From the NCBI GenBank assembly GCA_016342755.1, contig JAEINS010000003.1, positions 62,001 through 126,000 of the forward strand: a stretch of DNA of 64,000 nt, given 5' to 3'. The position numbers and the translations under genes were made by a program. The stretch is from Melioribacteraceae bacterium (GTDB lineage Bacteria > Bacteroidota > Ignavibacteria > Ignavibacteriales > Melioribacteraceae). Below the pieces are notes generated by a model, which saw only the letters and a list, made by a program, of their open reading frames with translations, ran no database searches and was not told the DNA's origin. Positions 30,286 through 38,235 of this stretch are shown here, in pieces (position 1 is the first letter of the stretch; every line of letters starts with the position of its first letter).

Positions 30286-31152
30286 TTAGTTTTTATACAT
30301 TAGTATGTTTGCTTCAACTGTTTTACCCGGTATTAAATTAACATCAACTGTAGCTTCAGTATATCCTGCTTTGGTTGCAATTATAGTATATTTAGAAGTA
30401 ATGGCCGTAATTCTTGGAACATTTTCTATTTTATATTTTCCATCTGCATCGGTTGTAACAGAACTTGTTGCCGGGCTTGTTGTTATATTAACAACTGTTA
30501 ATGCGCTTCCATTTGTTGCATCGGAAACTTTTCCCTCTATTATTCCAAATATTGGATCTAAAACTATATCTAACTTTAATGTCGAATCGGCTATTGAAGT
30601 AATGGCTATAGTTTTAGATTCAAATCCGGATTTATTGATGATAATATTATATTGAACATCGGCTGGTATATTTGTAAGAGAATAAATTCCAAATGCATCA
30701 GTTGAAACTGATCCGGCATATGGTTCGGTTGATATTACGGCGGCTGGTATTCCAATTCCATCGGCAGAATTAAACACTCTTCCCGCTATTCCCCCGGGAG
30801 TTTTTTCGCGGTACATTACAAAATCCGCCCGTGTTGTATATCCAGTATCTACCGAAATACTTATTTCCGCATCATCAAAACCATCTTTTTTTGCGAATAA
30901 TTTGTATTCTCCAGGTTTAATATTGGGTATCTCATAAAATCCGTCTATTTCAGAAGTTACCGCATGAGAAGAATTTTCTGTAGTAATGAATACCTGCGAT
31001 ATTGATCGGCCGTTTGATGCCTCTGTAGTAAATCCCTCTATACTGCCAACCTTCTTAACTTCTGGTTTTACAGGATTTTCTTCTTTACATGATAATAGAA
31101 AGAGAGTAGAAATTACTAAAAGTGCGATTATATTTTTTATCATCATTTTCAT
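30286..31152 (-). CDS. Lipoprotein with three carboxypeptidase-regulatory-like domains
   Basis: The 288-residue protein has a lipoprotein signal (IALLVISTLFLLSCKEE, lipobox LLSC) and three consecutive prealbumin-like beta-sandwich repeats, each starting G-x-I-x-G-x-V/T and containing the 'DGxYxIxNIxxGxY' pattern (for example EIDGFYEIPNIKPGEYKLFA and DADGKYKIENVPRI). Such domains occur in surface adhesins and TonB-linked proteins of Bacteroidota. It should be anchored to a membrane by lipidation; its partner is not evident. It is co-directional with the 161-residue lipoprotein 60 bases upstream. Confidence 0.8.
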   Translation of the reverse strand: MKMMIKNIIALLVISTLFLLSCKEENPVKPEVKKVGSIEGFTTEASNGRSISQVFITTENSSHAVTSEIDGFYEIPNIKPGEYKLFAKKDGFDDAEISISVDTGYTTRADFVMYREKTPGGIAGRVFNSADGIGIPAAVISTEPYAGSVSTDAFGIYSLTNIPADVQYNIIINKSGFESKTIAITSIADSTLKLDIVLDPIFGIIEGKVSDATNGSALTVVNITTSPATSSVTTDADGKYKIENVPRITAITSKYTIIATKAGYTEATVDVNLIPGKTVEANILMYKN

Positions 31153-31212
31153 AATAATTTAATAATTATTTTTTCTGTTCATATTTAGCCATTAGATAAA
31201 TATTCTTCAATA

Positions 31213-31698
31213 CTATTCTACTTTAAGAGTTTTTAAAACTGTTATTCCATTTGCAATAAAATTTTCCGGTCCACTCTCATATTCTACAGAAGCAGCGTAG
31301 TTTTTCTGATCCGCGGCTCTTTGAATTCTCCAGACAAAAGTTTCATTTGCCGAAAACCCATCTTTTTCTGTAGTTTGACTATCATCGCCCCAGGCCGTAA
31401 CAGCAATATTTTCGGAACCTGTCCATACCGAAAATCCGGCACATACATAATCATTATCAACTTTACAAAATACACCTATTTTATCGCCATTGCTTAAACT
31501 TTCGCCATCAAAAGTAGGATTTATTTTTAATTGAACTGCTATTGTATGATTAATATCTGTATTGTTAACTTCCCAGGAAACAGAGCCGCTTATAGCTTCC
31601 GGACCATTTTCTGTAGTTGAAGGATTATCGTCATCACTGCAAGAAAATGCAAAGACTAAAAACATTAATAAAAAAATACTTCGGGTTAATGATTTCAT
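31213..31698 (-). CDS. Lipoprotein with one GDYIGVFY/TAWGDD domain
   Basis: The 161-residue protein has a lipoprotein signal (SIFLLMFLVFAFSCSDDD, lipobox AFSC) followed by a short acidic linker and a single copy of the domain that is repeated three times in the protein at 26945-29452: GDKIGVFC, VCAGFSVW, AVTAWGDDSQT, KDGFSANETFVWRI and a closing GITVLKTL. Thus the same domain is presented both as a lipid-anchored and as a T9SS-sorted protein in one locus. Ribosome-binding site AAAGGAG precedes the ATG. Function unknown. Confidence 0.75.
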   Translation of the reverse strand: MKSLTRSIFLLMFLVFAFSCSDDDNPSTTENGPEAISGSVSWEVNNTDINHTIAVQLKINPTFDGESLSNGDKIGVFCKVDNDYVCAGFSVWTGSENIAVTAWGDDSQTTEKDGFSANETFVWRIQRAADQKNYAASVEYESGPENFIANGITVLKTLKVE

Positions 31699-31820
31699 TT
31701 TGTTTCTCCTTTATTATAGTGTGAAATTAGTTGCAATTACCGTACCAGCTTTAGAGAAGAGGAATATTTGAAGTGTAAAATTTTGTTTACTTTTGAAGAC
31801 TTTCTGAAGTTTGAGCAAAA

Positions 31821-31851
31821 AAAATCCCCTCCTTTTACAGGAGAGGATTTT
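31821..31851 (-). terminator. Terminator of the giant T9SS gene
   Basis: The inverted repeat AAAATCC-C-CTCC / GGAG-A-GGATTTT with a 7-base loop lies 20 bases past the stop codon and is followed on the minus strand by eight Ts. This is a textbook intrinsic terminator. Confidence 0.88.
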
Positions 31852-31870
31852 ATATAAAATAATATAAAGG

Positions 31871-34800
31871 TTATTTAAGAAGATTCATTTTCTTTGTAAC
31901 CATAAAATCACCAGCGTTAATACGATATAAATAAACACCGCTAGATAACTTAGAAGCATTGAAGTTAATTTTATGATAACCGGCTTCAAATACATCATCA
32001 GCTAATTTTGCTACAACTTCACCTAAAATATTGAAGATAGTTATATTTACTTTAGATGCTTTTGGCAGTGCAAATTTAATTGTAGTAGATGGATTAAACG
32101 GATTTGGATAGTTCTGTAAAACTCCAAATTCTGTTGGAACTGATCCTTGGAATTCATCAACACTTCCAATCATACTCATTCCATTATTTTTATAAAGAGC
32201 ATCACCTTCTATATATTGAAGTCCGTCTAAGATAATTTCTTCTTTACTAGCTTTCTGATAAACACGAACTTCATAGTTTTCGCCAACCTGCATACCAAAA
32301 CTATCATCGTTGCTGCTAACACCCCAGACAGCCATACCCATGTTTCCACCTTCAAATACAGTTGAACCAACTAACTGACCTTTTGTATTAAATACACCAA
32401 CTTCATCACCTTGCTGTAATTTTCCGCTAACTGCTGATTCAAGTATACCTAATACTGAACTGTTATCAGAGTTTCTATTAACTACATAGTGCTCGGTTTC
32501 TAATACTGATGCTGCAGGTTTAGAAGATTTTGTCATTACAGAAGCAGGATAAACTAAATTATCTGCTGAGTTCATATTAACCCAGTATGCATAACTTGGA
32601 GACATATTACCAATAGTGTTAATTGTATATTCCGGCCAGTAAACATTACCAGAACCGTCTTTTGCTAATCTAAAGTTATCTGCTATTGAACTTAAACATG
32701 TACCAATGTCAGTTGCTGTATTTCCAAAGAAAGGTATTAAACTCCAGCCTTGTGTAAGTGAAATTGTTTCTGCTGCAGGTGTTACCGCTGTACCGAATAT
32801 TTCAAATTCTACTACATCATTATTTGCTACCAATAACATATAACCTTTTTTATAATCCCAAGTATTTGAAAGCTGATCAATACCGCCTGTAAAATCAACA
32901 GTTGGACCAACATTCCAATAAACACTTCCGTTACCATCTTTAAGCATAACAAAGTCAGTATTTAAATCATCAGGTGCACCAGCTTCAGTTAGAAAATCAT
33001 TAACCGTTCCATTACTAGCAGTAAATATAGAAGTAGCAGCAGCGCCAGCTTCATCAGTATTATATGTACCACTCCACCCAAGAGTTTTAACAGTAGGATT
33101 CATAAATGTAGAAACATAAGCCCAGTTACCTGCTGTAATTGTTCTAGCACCAGCTAACATATCTTGTGAGTTAACTGCAGCAGCAACTACTATAGCACCT
33201 CTTTCAAAAACAGCTGATAAAACACCATCTGTATTATCGATAATGTCATTGTTTGTAAAAGTGATAGCCTGTGCAGCAGGAGGAGCACCAATATCATGAT
33301 CATTATATACAGAAATAGTTCTATCATTTGGATCATCATTTACAGTGATAGCATCACCGTCAGTATCCTGAGCTGTCCAAGAGTGTCTCCAAACTTTGAA
33401 TATAATTCCAGCACCACTAGGAGCACCGTCAACCGCAGTTGTATTAGGATCATCACCATAAACAATCAGCGTAATATTACCAGTACCAGCACCACCAGGA
33501 TAATCTCTTGCAGTACCATCATCATCTGTATTCCATGAATCAGTAACTCTTACATAACCACAACATCTAACAGTTCCAGCATCATTGTAGAATGCACCTA
33601 ACCAAATTTGTTCATTGTCACCACCAGGATCCTGATCAAAATTAGCATCAGCAACTTCACCTACCATTGTAAGATCTGGATCATCAACTGCAAGAAGGTC
33701 TAAATCCTGGAAGTTTATTGTCATGTTCAAGGAAGTATTTTTCTTATACCATGTACCGCCTGCATTAACATTTGGTCTTGGTTCAATTGTAAATGCCGCA
33801 TCAGATACATCATTAGTTGCAGGAGCTGAAGCATCCGAAACTCTAACTAAAGCAGCAGCAGCAGGAACATTGTAATTTGCAGCACCAGCAGCTAAAGCAT
33901 TAGAAACAACATTTGGAACAACCCAGTTAAATTCGCCTAAAGACGCATCTAATGATGAAGCACCTAATATAGTTGCATATGTTCCATTACCTCTCTGGTA
34001 TTCAAGTTTAACATTTGTAATAGAAGCAGGAGCTATCCATCTAATTTTAACAGTCTCTCTTCCTAAAACAGTTTCACCACCGTTTGGATATTCAAGAGTT
34101 AAGGCACTAGCAATACTTGTTACTGCAATACCACCAGTTGTAGCAGCACCGCCGTTTTCTGTAATTGTTATTGTACCAGCTCCTAATGCATCAGGAGTAA
34201 TTGTATAACTACCTGTATTAGGAACAGTATATGTAGGAGCAGCTGCTATAATATTTGCATGAACTGCTATATCAACATTAGCAATATTACCTTCAGTTGT
34301 CCAGGTAATTGTTAAAGGTTGAGTAGTTAAAATATTCTGTCCAGCATAAGGATAAGTCATTGTAATTGTTTTTGTTGGAGTAAGATCAGGTGTAATATCA
34401 GTATATGCACCTAATAATCTATAACTAGAATAGTCTACTGAACCGCCTGTTACCATACCAACTAAATCGTCAATAGCATAAAGTGTTCCATCATGACCCC
34501 ACCAGTTTTCTCTAAAATTAGCCACGTTTACTGCATCAGCATGATTTTGAACGTTTACTGTTGGATCAGCACCATTATTTTCATTTATATTTGATTTTGT
34601 GAATTTTACCATTGGTTGATCTGTTGCACCAGCAGGAACAACAGCAACATCAGTTGCTAAAGTACCACCAGTAATTTCGAAACCGTAACTTCCGTTACCT
34701 GTTACATTAACACTGGTTGCCACAGTAGAATCGTTACCGGCTGCAACAAAACCGTCTATAGTATTATCAATAATATCAGAGTAAGAAACTTTTAATACAC

Positions 34801-36409
34801 CGCCCGCGTTTACTAAACCGTGGAATGCATTATCATGTATTAAACAGCTTGTAACTGTTAAATCACCGTCTAATACAAAAACACCTGACATTGTATTATT
34901 TTCAATTTCAGTATTTGTCATGGTTACAGAAGAACCTTCGGTGAATACACCGGTTCCGGCTCCATCAATTGTAAGCCAGTCTAATGTAACTCCCTGTGCT
35001 GTAGATGTTAATTCAACAGCGTTTGAAGCAATTGTAGTAAATGAACTGTTAATAATTGTACCAGTTAAATCACTGAATACAACACCTTTATTTGCATTTG
35101 AAACAGTTAAATTATTTAATGTAAGATTTCCGCCGCTACTTACAACAGCAGTTCCTAAAGGAGTATTATCAACTTGTGCATCAGTAATTATTGCGTTAGC
35201 ACCGGTAACAACAATTGCGTTTCCGGCTTCAATAGAATCAGTAACACCAATTACTGGAGTAGAAATTGTTGCGCCTGTTCCTGTAATATTTATAGCATCA
35301 CCATTTGTTACATCGTCTATATTAGGTGTAGTAACAGTTGCATTGTCACCAACTATTATAAGAGCAGTATCTGTAACGCCCGTAAGATTAGGAGTAGTTA
35401 AATCTGCATTATCACCAATAACTTTTAATCCGTTTCCGCCAATAGTAGTCATAACAATTGATGGAGTTGTAAAATCATCACCAACAACAATAAGACCGTC
35501 ACCGGTAACATTTAAAAATACTGGAGCATTAGCAACAGTAGTCATTCCGTCAACTGTCAATTTCATTCCGTATCCGCCTACATTTTGAAAATTAGCTGCT
35601 CCGCCAAAAGTTACATCATCAGCAGTAATATCAACACCATATCCACCAACCTCAAAATATGCCGATACTCCACCAAAAGCCACTGTAGTAGCCGCAACAT
35701 CACCAGCAATTTTTAAACCAAAGCCATTTAAGCTATCTGCCAATGCATTAGTTATTTCTGGACCAGCAGTAAATGTAACATTGCCAGTGGTTGTAATATC
35801 TATACCGTTATTACCGTTTAAGGTAGGAGTATTTATATCTACATTTGCAAATGTTAAATCGCTGCCAAAAGCGTCAACAACAATACCGTTATTACAGTCT
35901 GTTAGTGTTAATACACCAAAAGCAATTGTAGCGTTTGCGTTTGAATCATTAACTCTTAAAGCAACATTTGCGTTTTTAACTTGGAAAGCATTACTTACAA
36001 CCATATTAGTGGTATTATCATCTGTATCGGTTTCAAGTATTATACCTTCCCACCATAAATTCTTAACAGCCGGAGCAACACCCCCGCCTTGGAAAACAGC
36101 AGCCGCACCAATATTAATAGAACCGCCATCTTCTACTCTAATAGAGATATCACCGATTCCGTCCTGATCAACATCCACAAAATGGACATTAACAACAACT
36201 GCTGCACTAATTGTTAAAACACCGCCCGATTTTACAACTACGTTTGTGTTAAGAATCTGATTGGTTGTCCATGATTCAGCACCTGTAATTTCGTAGTCCT
36301 GGGCAAAAAGATTTGAAGAAATAAATAGAAATGTAAAAAGTGTTAAAAAGATTTTCATTGAATTTTTGATTCCAACGAAATGATTGGTATGTAAATGCTT
36401 TGTCTGCAT
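31871..36409 (-). CDS. Giant T9SS-sorted surface protein with right-handed beta-helix region
   Basis: From the ATG at 36409 the protein has 1512 residues. A signal peptide (MKIFLTLFTFLFISSNLFAQ) lies 17 residues in. Roughly the first 650 residues are Asp/Asn/Thr/Val-rich short repeats (such as DNATVTTPNIDDV and GDDFTTPSIV) typical of a pectate-lyase-like beta-helix. Then come two 'YPxxGxxxLxxxxxxxIxW' Ig-like modules, a divergent copy of the GVFY/YGDD domain, and a T9SS sorting domain (NYPNPFNPSTTIKFALPKA). Three in-frame starts are possible: 36484 and 36409 each have a GGAGGT four to five bases upstream, while 36358 gives the shortest signal peptide. It is a candidate adhesin or surface-layer component; no catalytic site was recognised. 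Confidence 0.78.
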   Translation of the reverse strand: MQTKHLHTNHFVGIKNSMKIFLTLFTFLFISSNLFAQDYEITGAESWTTNQILNTNVVVKSGGVLTISAAVVVNVHFVDVDQDGIGDISIRVEDGGSINIGAAAVFQGGGVAPAVKNLWWEGIILETDTDDNTTNMVVSNAFQVKNANVALRVNDSNANATIAFGVLTLTDCNNGIVVDAFGSDLTFANVDINTPTLNGNNGIDITTTGNVTFTAGPEITNALADSLNGFGLKIAGDVAATTVAFGGVSAYFEVGGYGVDITADDVTFGGAANFQNVGGYGMKLTVDGMTTVANAPVFLNVTGDGLIVVGDDFTTPSIVMTTIGGNGLKVIGDNADLTTPNLTGVTDTALIIVGDNATVTTPNIDDVTNGDAINITGTGATISTPVIGVTDSIEAGNAIVVTGANAIITDAQVDNTPLGTAVVSSGGNLTLNNLTVSNANKGVVFSDLTGTIINSSFTTIASNAVELTSTAQGVTLDWLTIDGAGTGVFTEGSSVTMTNTEIENNTMSGVFVLDGDLTVTSCLIHDNAFHGLVNAGGVLKVSYSDIIDNTIDGFVAAGNDSTVATSVNVTGNGSYGFEITGGTLATDVAVVPAGATDQPMVKFTKSNINENNGADPTVNVQNHADAVNVANFRENWWGHDGTLYAIDDLVGMVTGGSVDYSSYRLLGAYTDITPDLTPTKTITMTYPYAGQNILTTQPLTITWTTEGNIANVDIAVHANIIAAAPTYTVPNTGSYTITPDALGAGTITITENGGAATTGGIAVTSIASALTLEYPNGGETVLGRETVKIRWIAPASITNVKLEYQRGNGTYATILGASSLDASLGEFNWVVPNVVSNALAAGAANYNVPAAAALVRVSDASAPATNDVSDAAFTIEPRPNVNAGGTWYKKNTSLNMTINFQDLDLLAVDDPDLTMVGEVADANFDQDPGGDNEQIWLGAFYNDAGTVRCCGYVRVTDSWNTDDDGTARDYPGGAGTGNITLIVYGDDPNTTAVDGAPSGAGIIFKVWRHSWTAQDTDGDAITVNDDPNDRTISVYNDHDIGAPPAAQAITFTNNDIIDNTDGVLSAVFERGAIVVAAAVNSQDMLAGARTITAGNWAYVSTFMNPTVKTLGWSGTYNTDEAGAAATSIFTASNGTVNDFLTEAGAPDDLNTDFVMLKDGNGSVYWNVGPTVDFTGGIDQLSNTWDYKKGYMLLVANNDVVEFEIFGTAVTPAAETISLTQGWSLIPFFGNTATDIGTCLSSIADNFRLAKDGSGNVYWPEYTINTIGNMSPSYAYWVNMNSADNLVYPASVMTKSSKPAASVLETEHYVVNRNSDNSSVLGILESAVSGKLQQGDEVGVFNTKGQLVGSTVFEGGNMGMAVWGVSSNDDSFGMQVGENYEVRVYQKASKEEIILDGLQYIEGDALYKNNGMSMIGSVDEFQGSVPTEFGVLQNYPNPFNPSTTIKFALPKASKVNITIFNILGEVVAKLADDVFEAGYHKINFNASKLSSGVYLYRINAGDFMVTKKMNLLK

Positions 36410-36507
36410 TTGTAACCTCCTTGTATTGTTTAGTTGCACATCCATGTGATTTTTTGTTACTTTTTCTAGTAGACCTAGTAACATTATAACCTCCTAAGAG
36501 TATGTTT

Positions 36508-36639
36508 AAAAAATCCGATTTCAATCGATCCATCGAATAACAGGCCTCCTAAATGGTCCAGCCTGTACAATAAATGTGCAACTCCAATTGCACTTTTGAA
36601 CTCCTGAATCTGGATGTTCACAACCACACTATCGGTTGT
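36508..36639 (-). promoter_or_regulatory. Candidate structured mRNA leader with a run of small hairpins
   Basis: On the minus strand, upstream of the giant T9SS gene, consecutive inverted repeats occur: ACAACC/GGTTGT (36639-36620), GAAC-TCC/GGA-GTTC with one bulged base (36619-36598), GTGCAA/TTGCAC with a TTGGAG loop (36593-36576), ACAGGC/GCCTGT (36566-36540), and a small CGAT/ATCG hairpin followed by six Ts (36527-36508). GGA or GGAG sequences fall in or next to most of these. No known riboswitch class was recognised. The rest of the 36410-36868 gap is AT-rich, with the terminator of the next gene at 36822-36848. Confidence 0.5.
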
Positions 36640-36821
36640 TTAGGTAAATGCTTTAGCAACTTTTTTAAAAAAATTTACAACTAATGTTAAAAGTTCAAAG
36701 TTTACTTAAGAATTTTGTTTAGATAAGATTTGTAAGGATATATATATAAATATATTAAGCGTGTGTAAATTTATTTTGTGGCAGTATTAAATTAATTTAA
36801 GAATTATTTACTCTTTGTAAA

Positions 36822-36848
36822 AAAGCCCAATTCAATTTATTGGGCTTT
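36822..36848 (-). terminator. Terminator of the aminotransferase gene
   Basis: A perfect 10-bp stem (AAAGCCCAAT / ATTGGGCTTT) with a 7-base loop lies 20 bases past the stop and is followed on the minus strand by TTTTTT (overlapping the stem end). Clear intrinsic terminator. Confidence 0.9.
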
Positions 36849-36868
36849 AAAAAAAACTTCATGAATTT

Positions 36869-38077
36869 TTATTTTTCATATTTTTCAACATAATCAGCAA
36901 AGAAATTACCAATTCTTTCATAAGCATTTTTAAGCTTATCGTCCTGAGGCAGAAAAACTGCTCTGAAGTGTCTTGTTCCCGGCAACTGTCCAAATCCCGT
37001 TCCGGGTACAACAACAACACCGGTTGCCCTAATTAATTCGGAGACAAAATGATTATCATCATTTTTAATCTCTAATTTTGGAAACGCATAAAAAGCGCCT
37101 TCAGGTTTTACACAGGAAATTCCCGGAACGGCATTCAGCATTTCCACAGTAATATCTCTTCGTTTTGTCAACTTATTCATGGCTTCTATAAGATGAAAAT
37201 TATCGCTATCCAATGCAGCCGGAATTGCATATTGCTCGGGATGATTTGCTGATAAACGTGATCTTAAAATTTTATTGATCGCGGCTAAATAATCTTTAAG
37301 AACTTCTTTATTTCCACTAACAATTCCCCATCCAATTCTAAAACCGGGCACCATATAATTTTTAGATAAACCGCCAAAAGTAATTATAGGAACTTCAGAA
37401 TTTAACGATGCAATTGAAATATGTTTTTCTTCATCAAACATCAATTTGTCGTAAATTTCATCAGCAAAAATTACAAGATTATTTTCAAGAGCTATGTCAA
37501 CAATTTTTTGCAATGTTTCGGCATTACAGTTAGAGCCGGTTGGATTGTTTGGATTAATTAAAACTATTGCTTTTGTTTTATCATTTATTTTACTTTTTAT
37601 ATCTTCAATATCAGGCTGCCATCCGTTATTTTCATCTAAGTAATAAGGATTTTCCATCATTTGTAATTTACTTGAAATTGCTGTGTAAAGAGGATAGCCG
37701 GGAGTAGGGGTTAGAACATTTTCGCCCTGATTAACTAATGCAGTAAGGCAGATATCAATTGCTTCACTTGCTCCTGTTGTAATAAACATATCCTGAATGC
37801 TTTTAATTCCCTTTCTATCAGCATCTCTTTCAATAGCATTAAGGGCAAGTTTAATTCCGGATGAAGGCGAATATCCATTCTGATTTTCGAGCATTGCTTT
37901 ATAAGTTGCTTCTATCATTGCTCTTGGCGGTTCAAAATCATAAATATTAGGATCACCAATGTTAAGATATAACATTTCTTTACCGGCAGCTTTAGCTTCA
38001 TCGGCAATCATAAGTACATCACGAACAGCATATTTAATATTATTTGTACGAACGGCATGTTTAATAGTTGTCGCCAT
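36869..38077 (-). CDS. PLP-dependent class I aminotransferase (AlaA-like)
   Basis: The 402-residue protein has the fold-type I aminotransferase landmarks: TTGASEAIDICLTALV, INPNNPTGSNCNAET, FADEIYDKLMFD, the PLP-binding lysine in FGGLSKNYMVPGFRIGWG, and the substrate-carboxylate arginine in GTRHFRAVFLP. The pattern is closest to the alanine transaminase AlaA (YfbQ) branch, which makes alanine from pyruvate and glutamate. The nearby glutamate dehydrogenase would regenerate the glutamate donor. Substrate assignment is inferred; other class I aminotransferases are possible. It is a single-gene unit with its own terminator. Confidence 0.85.
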   Translation of the reverse strand: MATTIKHAVRTNNIKYAVRDVLMIADEAKAAGKEMLYLNIGDPNIYDFEPPRAMIEATYKAMLENQNGYSPSSGIKLALNAIERDADRKGIKSIQDMFITTGASEAIDICLTALVNQGENVLTPTPGYPLYTAISSKLQMMENPYYLDENNGWQPDIEDIKSKINDKTKAIVLINPNNPTGSNCNAETLQKIVDIALENNLVIFADEIYDKLMFDEEKHISIASLNSEVPIITFGGLSKNYMVPGFRIGWGIVSGNKEVLKDYLAAINKILRSRLSANHPEQYAIPAALDSDNFHLIEAMNKLTKRRDITVEMLNAVPGISCVKPEGAFYAFPKLEIKNDDNHFVSELIRATGVVVVPGTGFGQLPGTRHFRAVFLPQDDKLKNAYERIGNFFADYVEKYEK

Positions 38078-38235
38078 AAAATTCCCCAGTTAAAATTTAG
38101 TTTCTAAAATTTAATATTGCGAAAATTAAGTTTTTTGGATTTGATTATCAATTGATATTTCTGATAAAAATAAATATTAAAAGTACTTTATAGTTTTAAA
38201 TAAGATCACAAATATTTTAAATTAATATCTACTTC

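Noticed and set aside
34920-35588. 222-residue frame on the plus strand
   Set aside because: It lies antisense to the giant T9SS gene and reflects the mirror image of its Thr/Val/Asn-rich repeats; no ribosome-binding site or recognisable domain.
35150-35760. Short repeated DNA segments that look like a possible repeat array
   Set aside because: The spacing and sequence follow the codons of the beta-helix repeats; they are not identical direct repeats with unique spacers, so not a CRISPR array.
36276-36533. 85-residue minus-strand frame starting behind a GGAGG
   Set aside because: It overlaps the start of the giant T9SS gene in another frame, contains no recognisable domain, and its GGAGG is ten bases from the ATG. 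Kept only as part of the leader observation.
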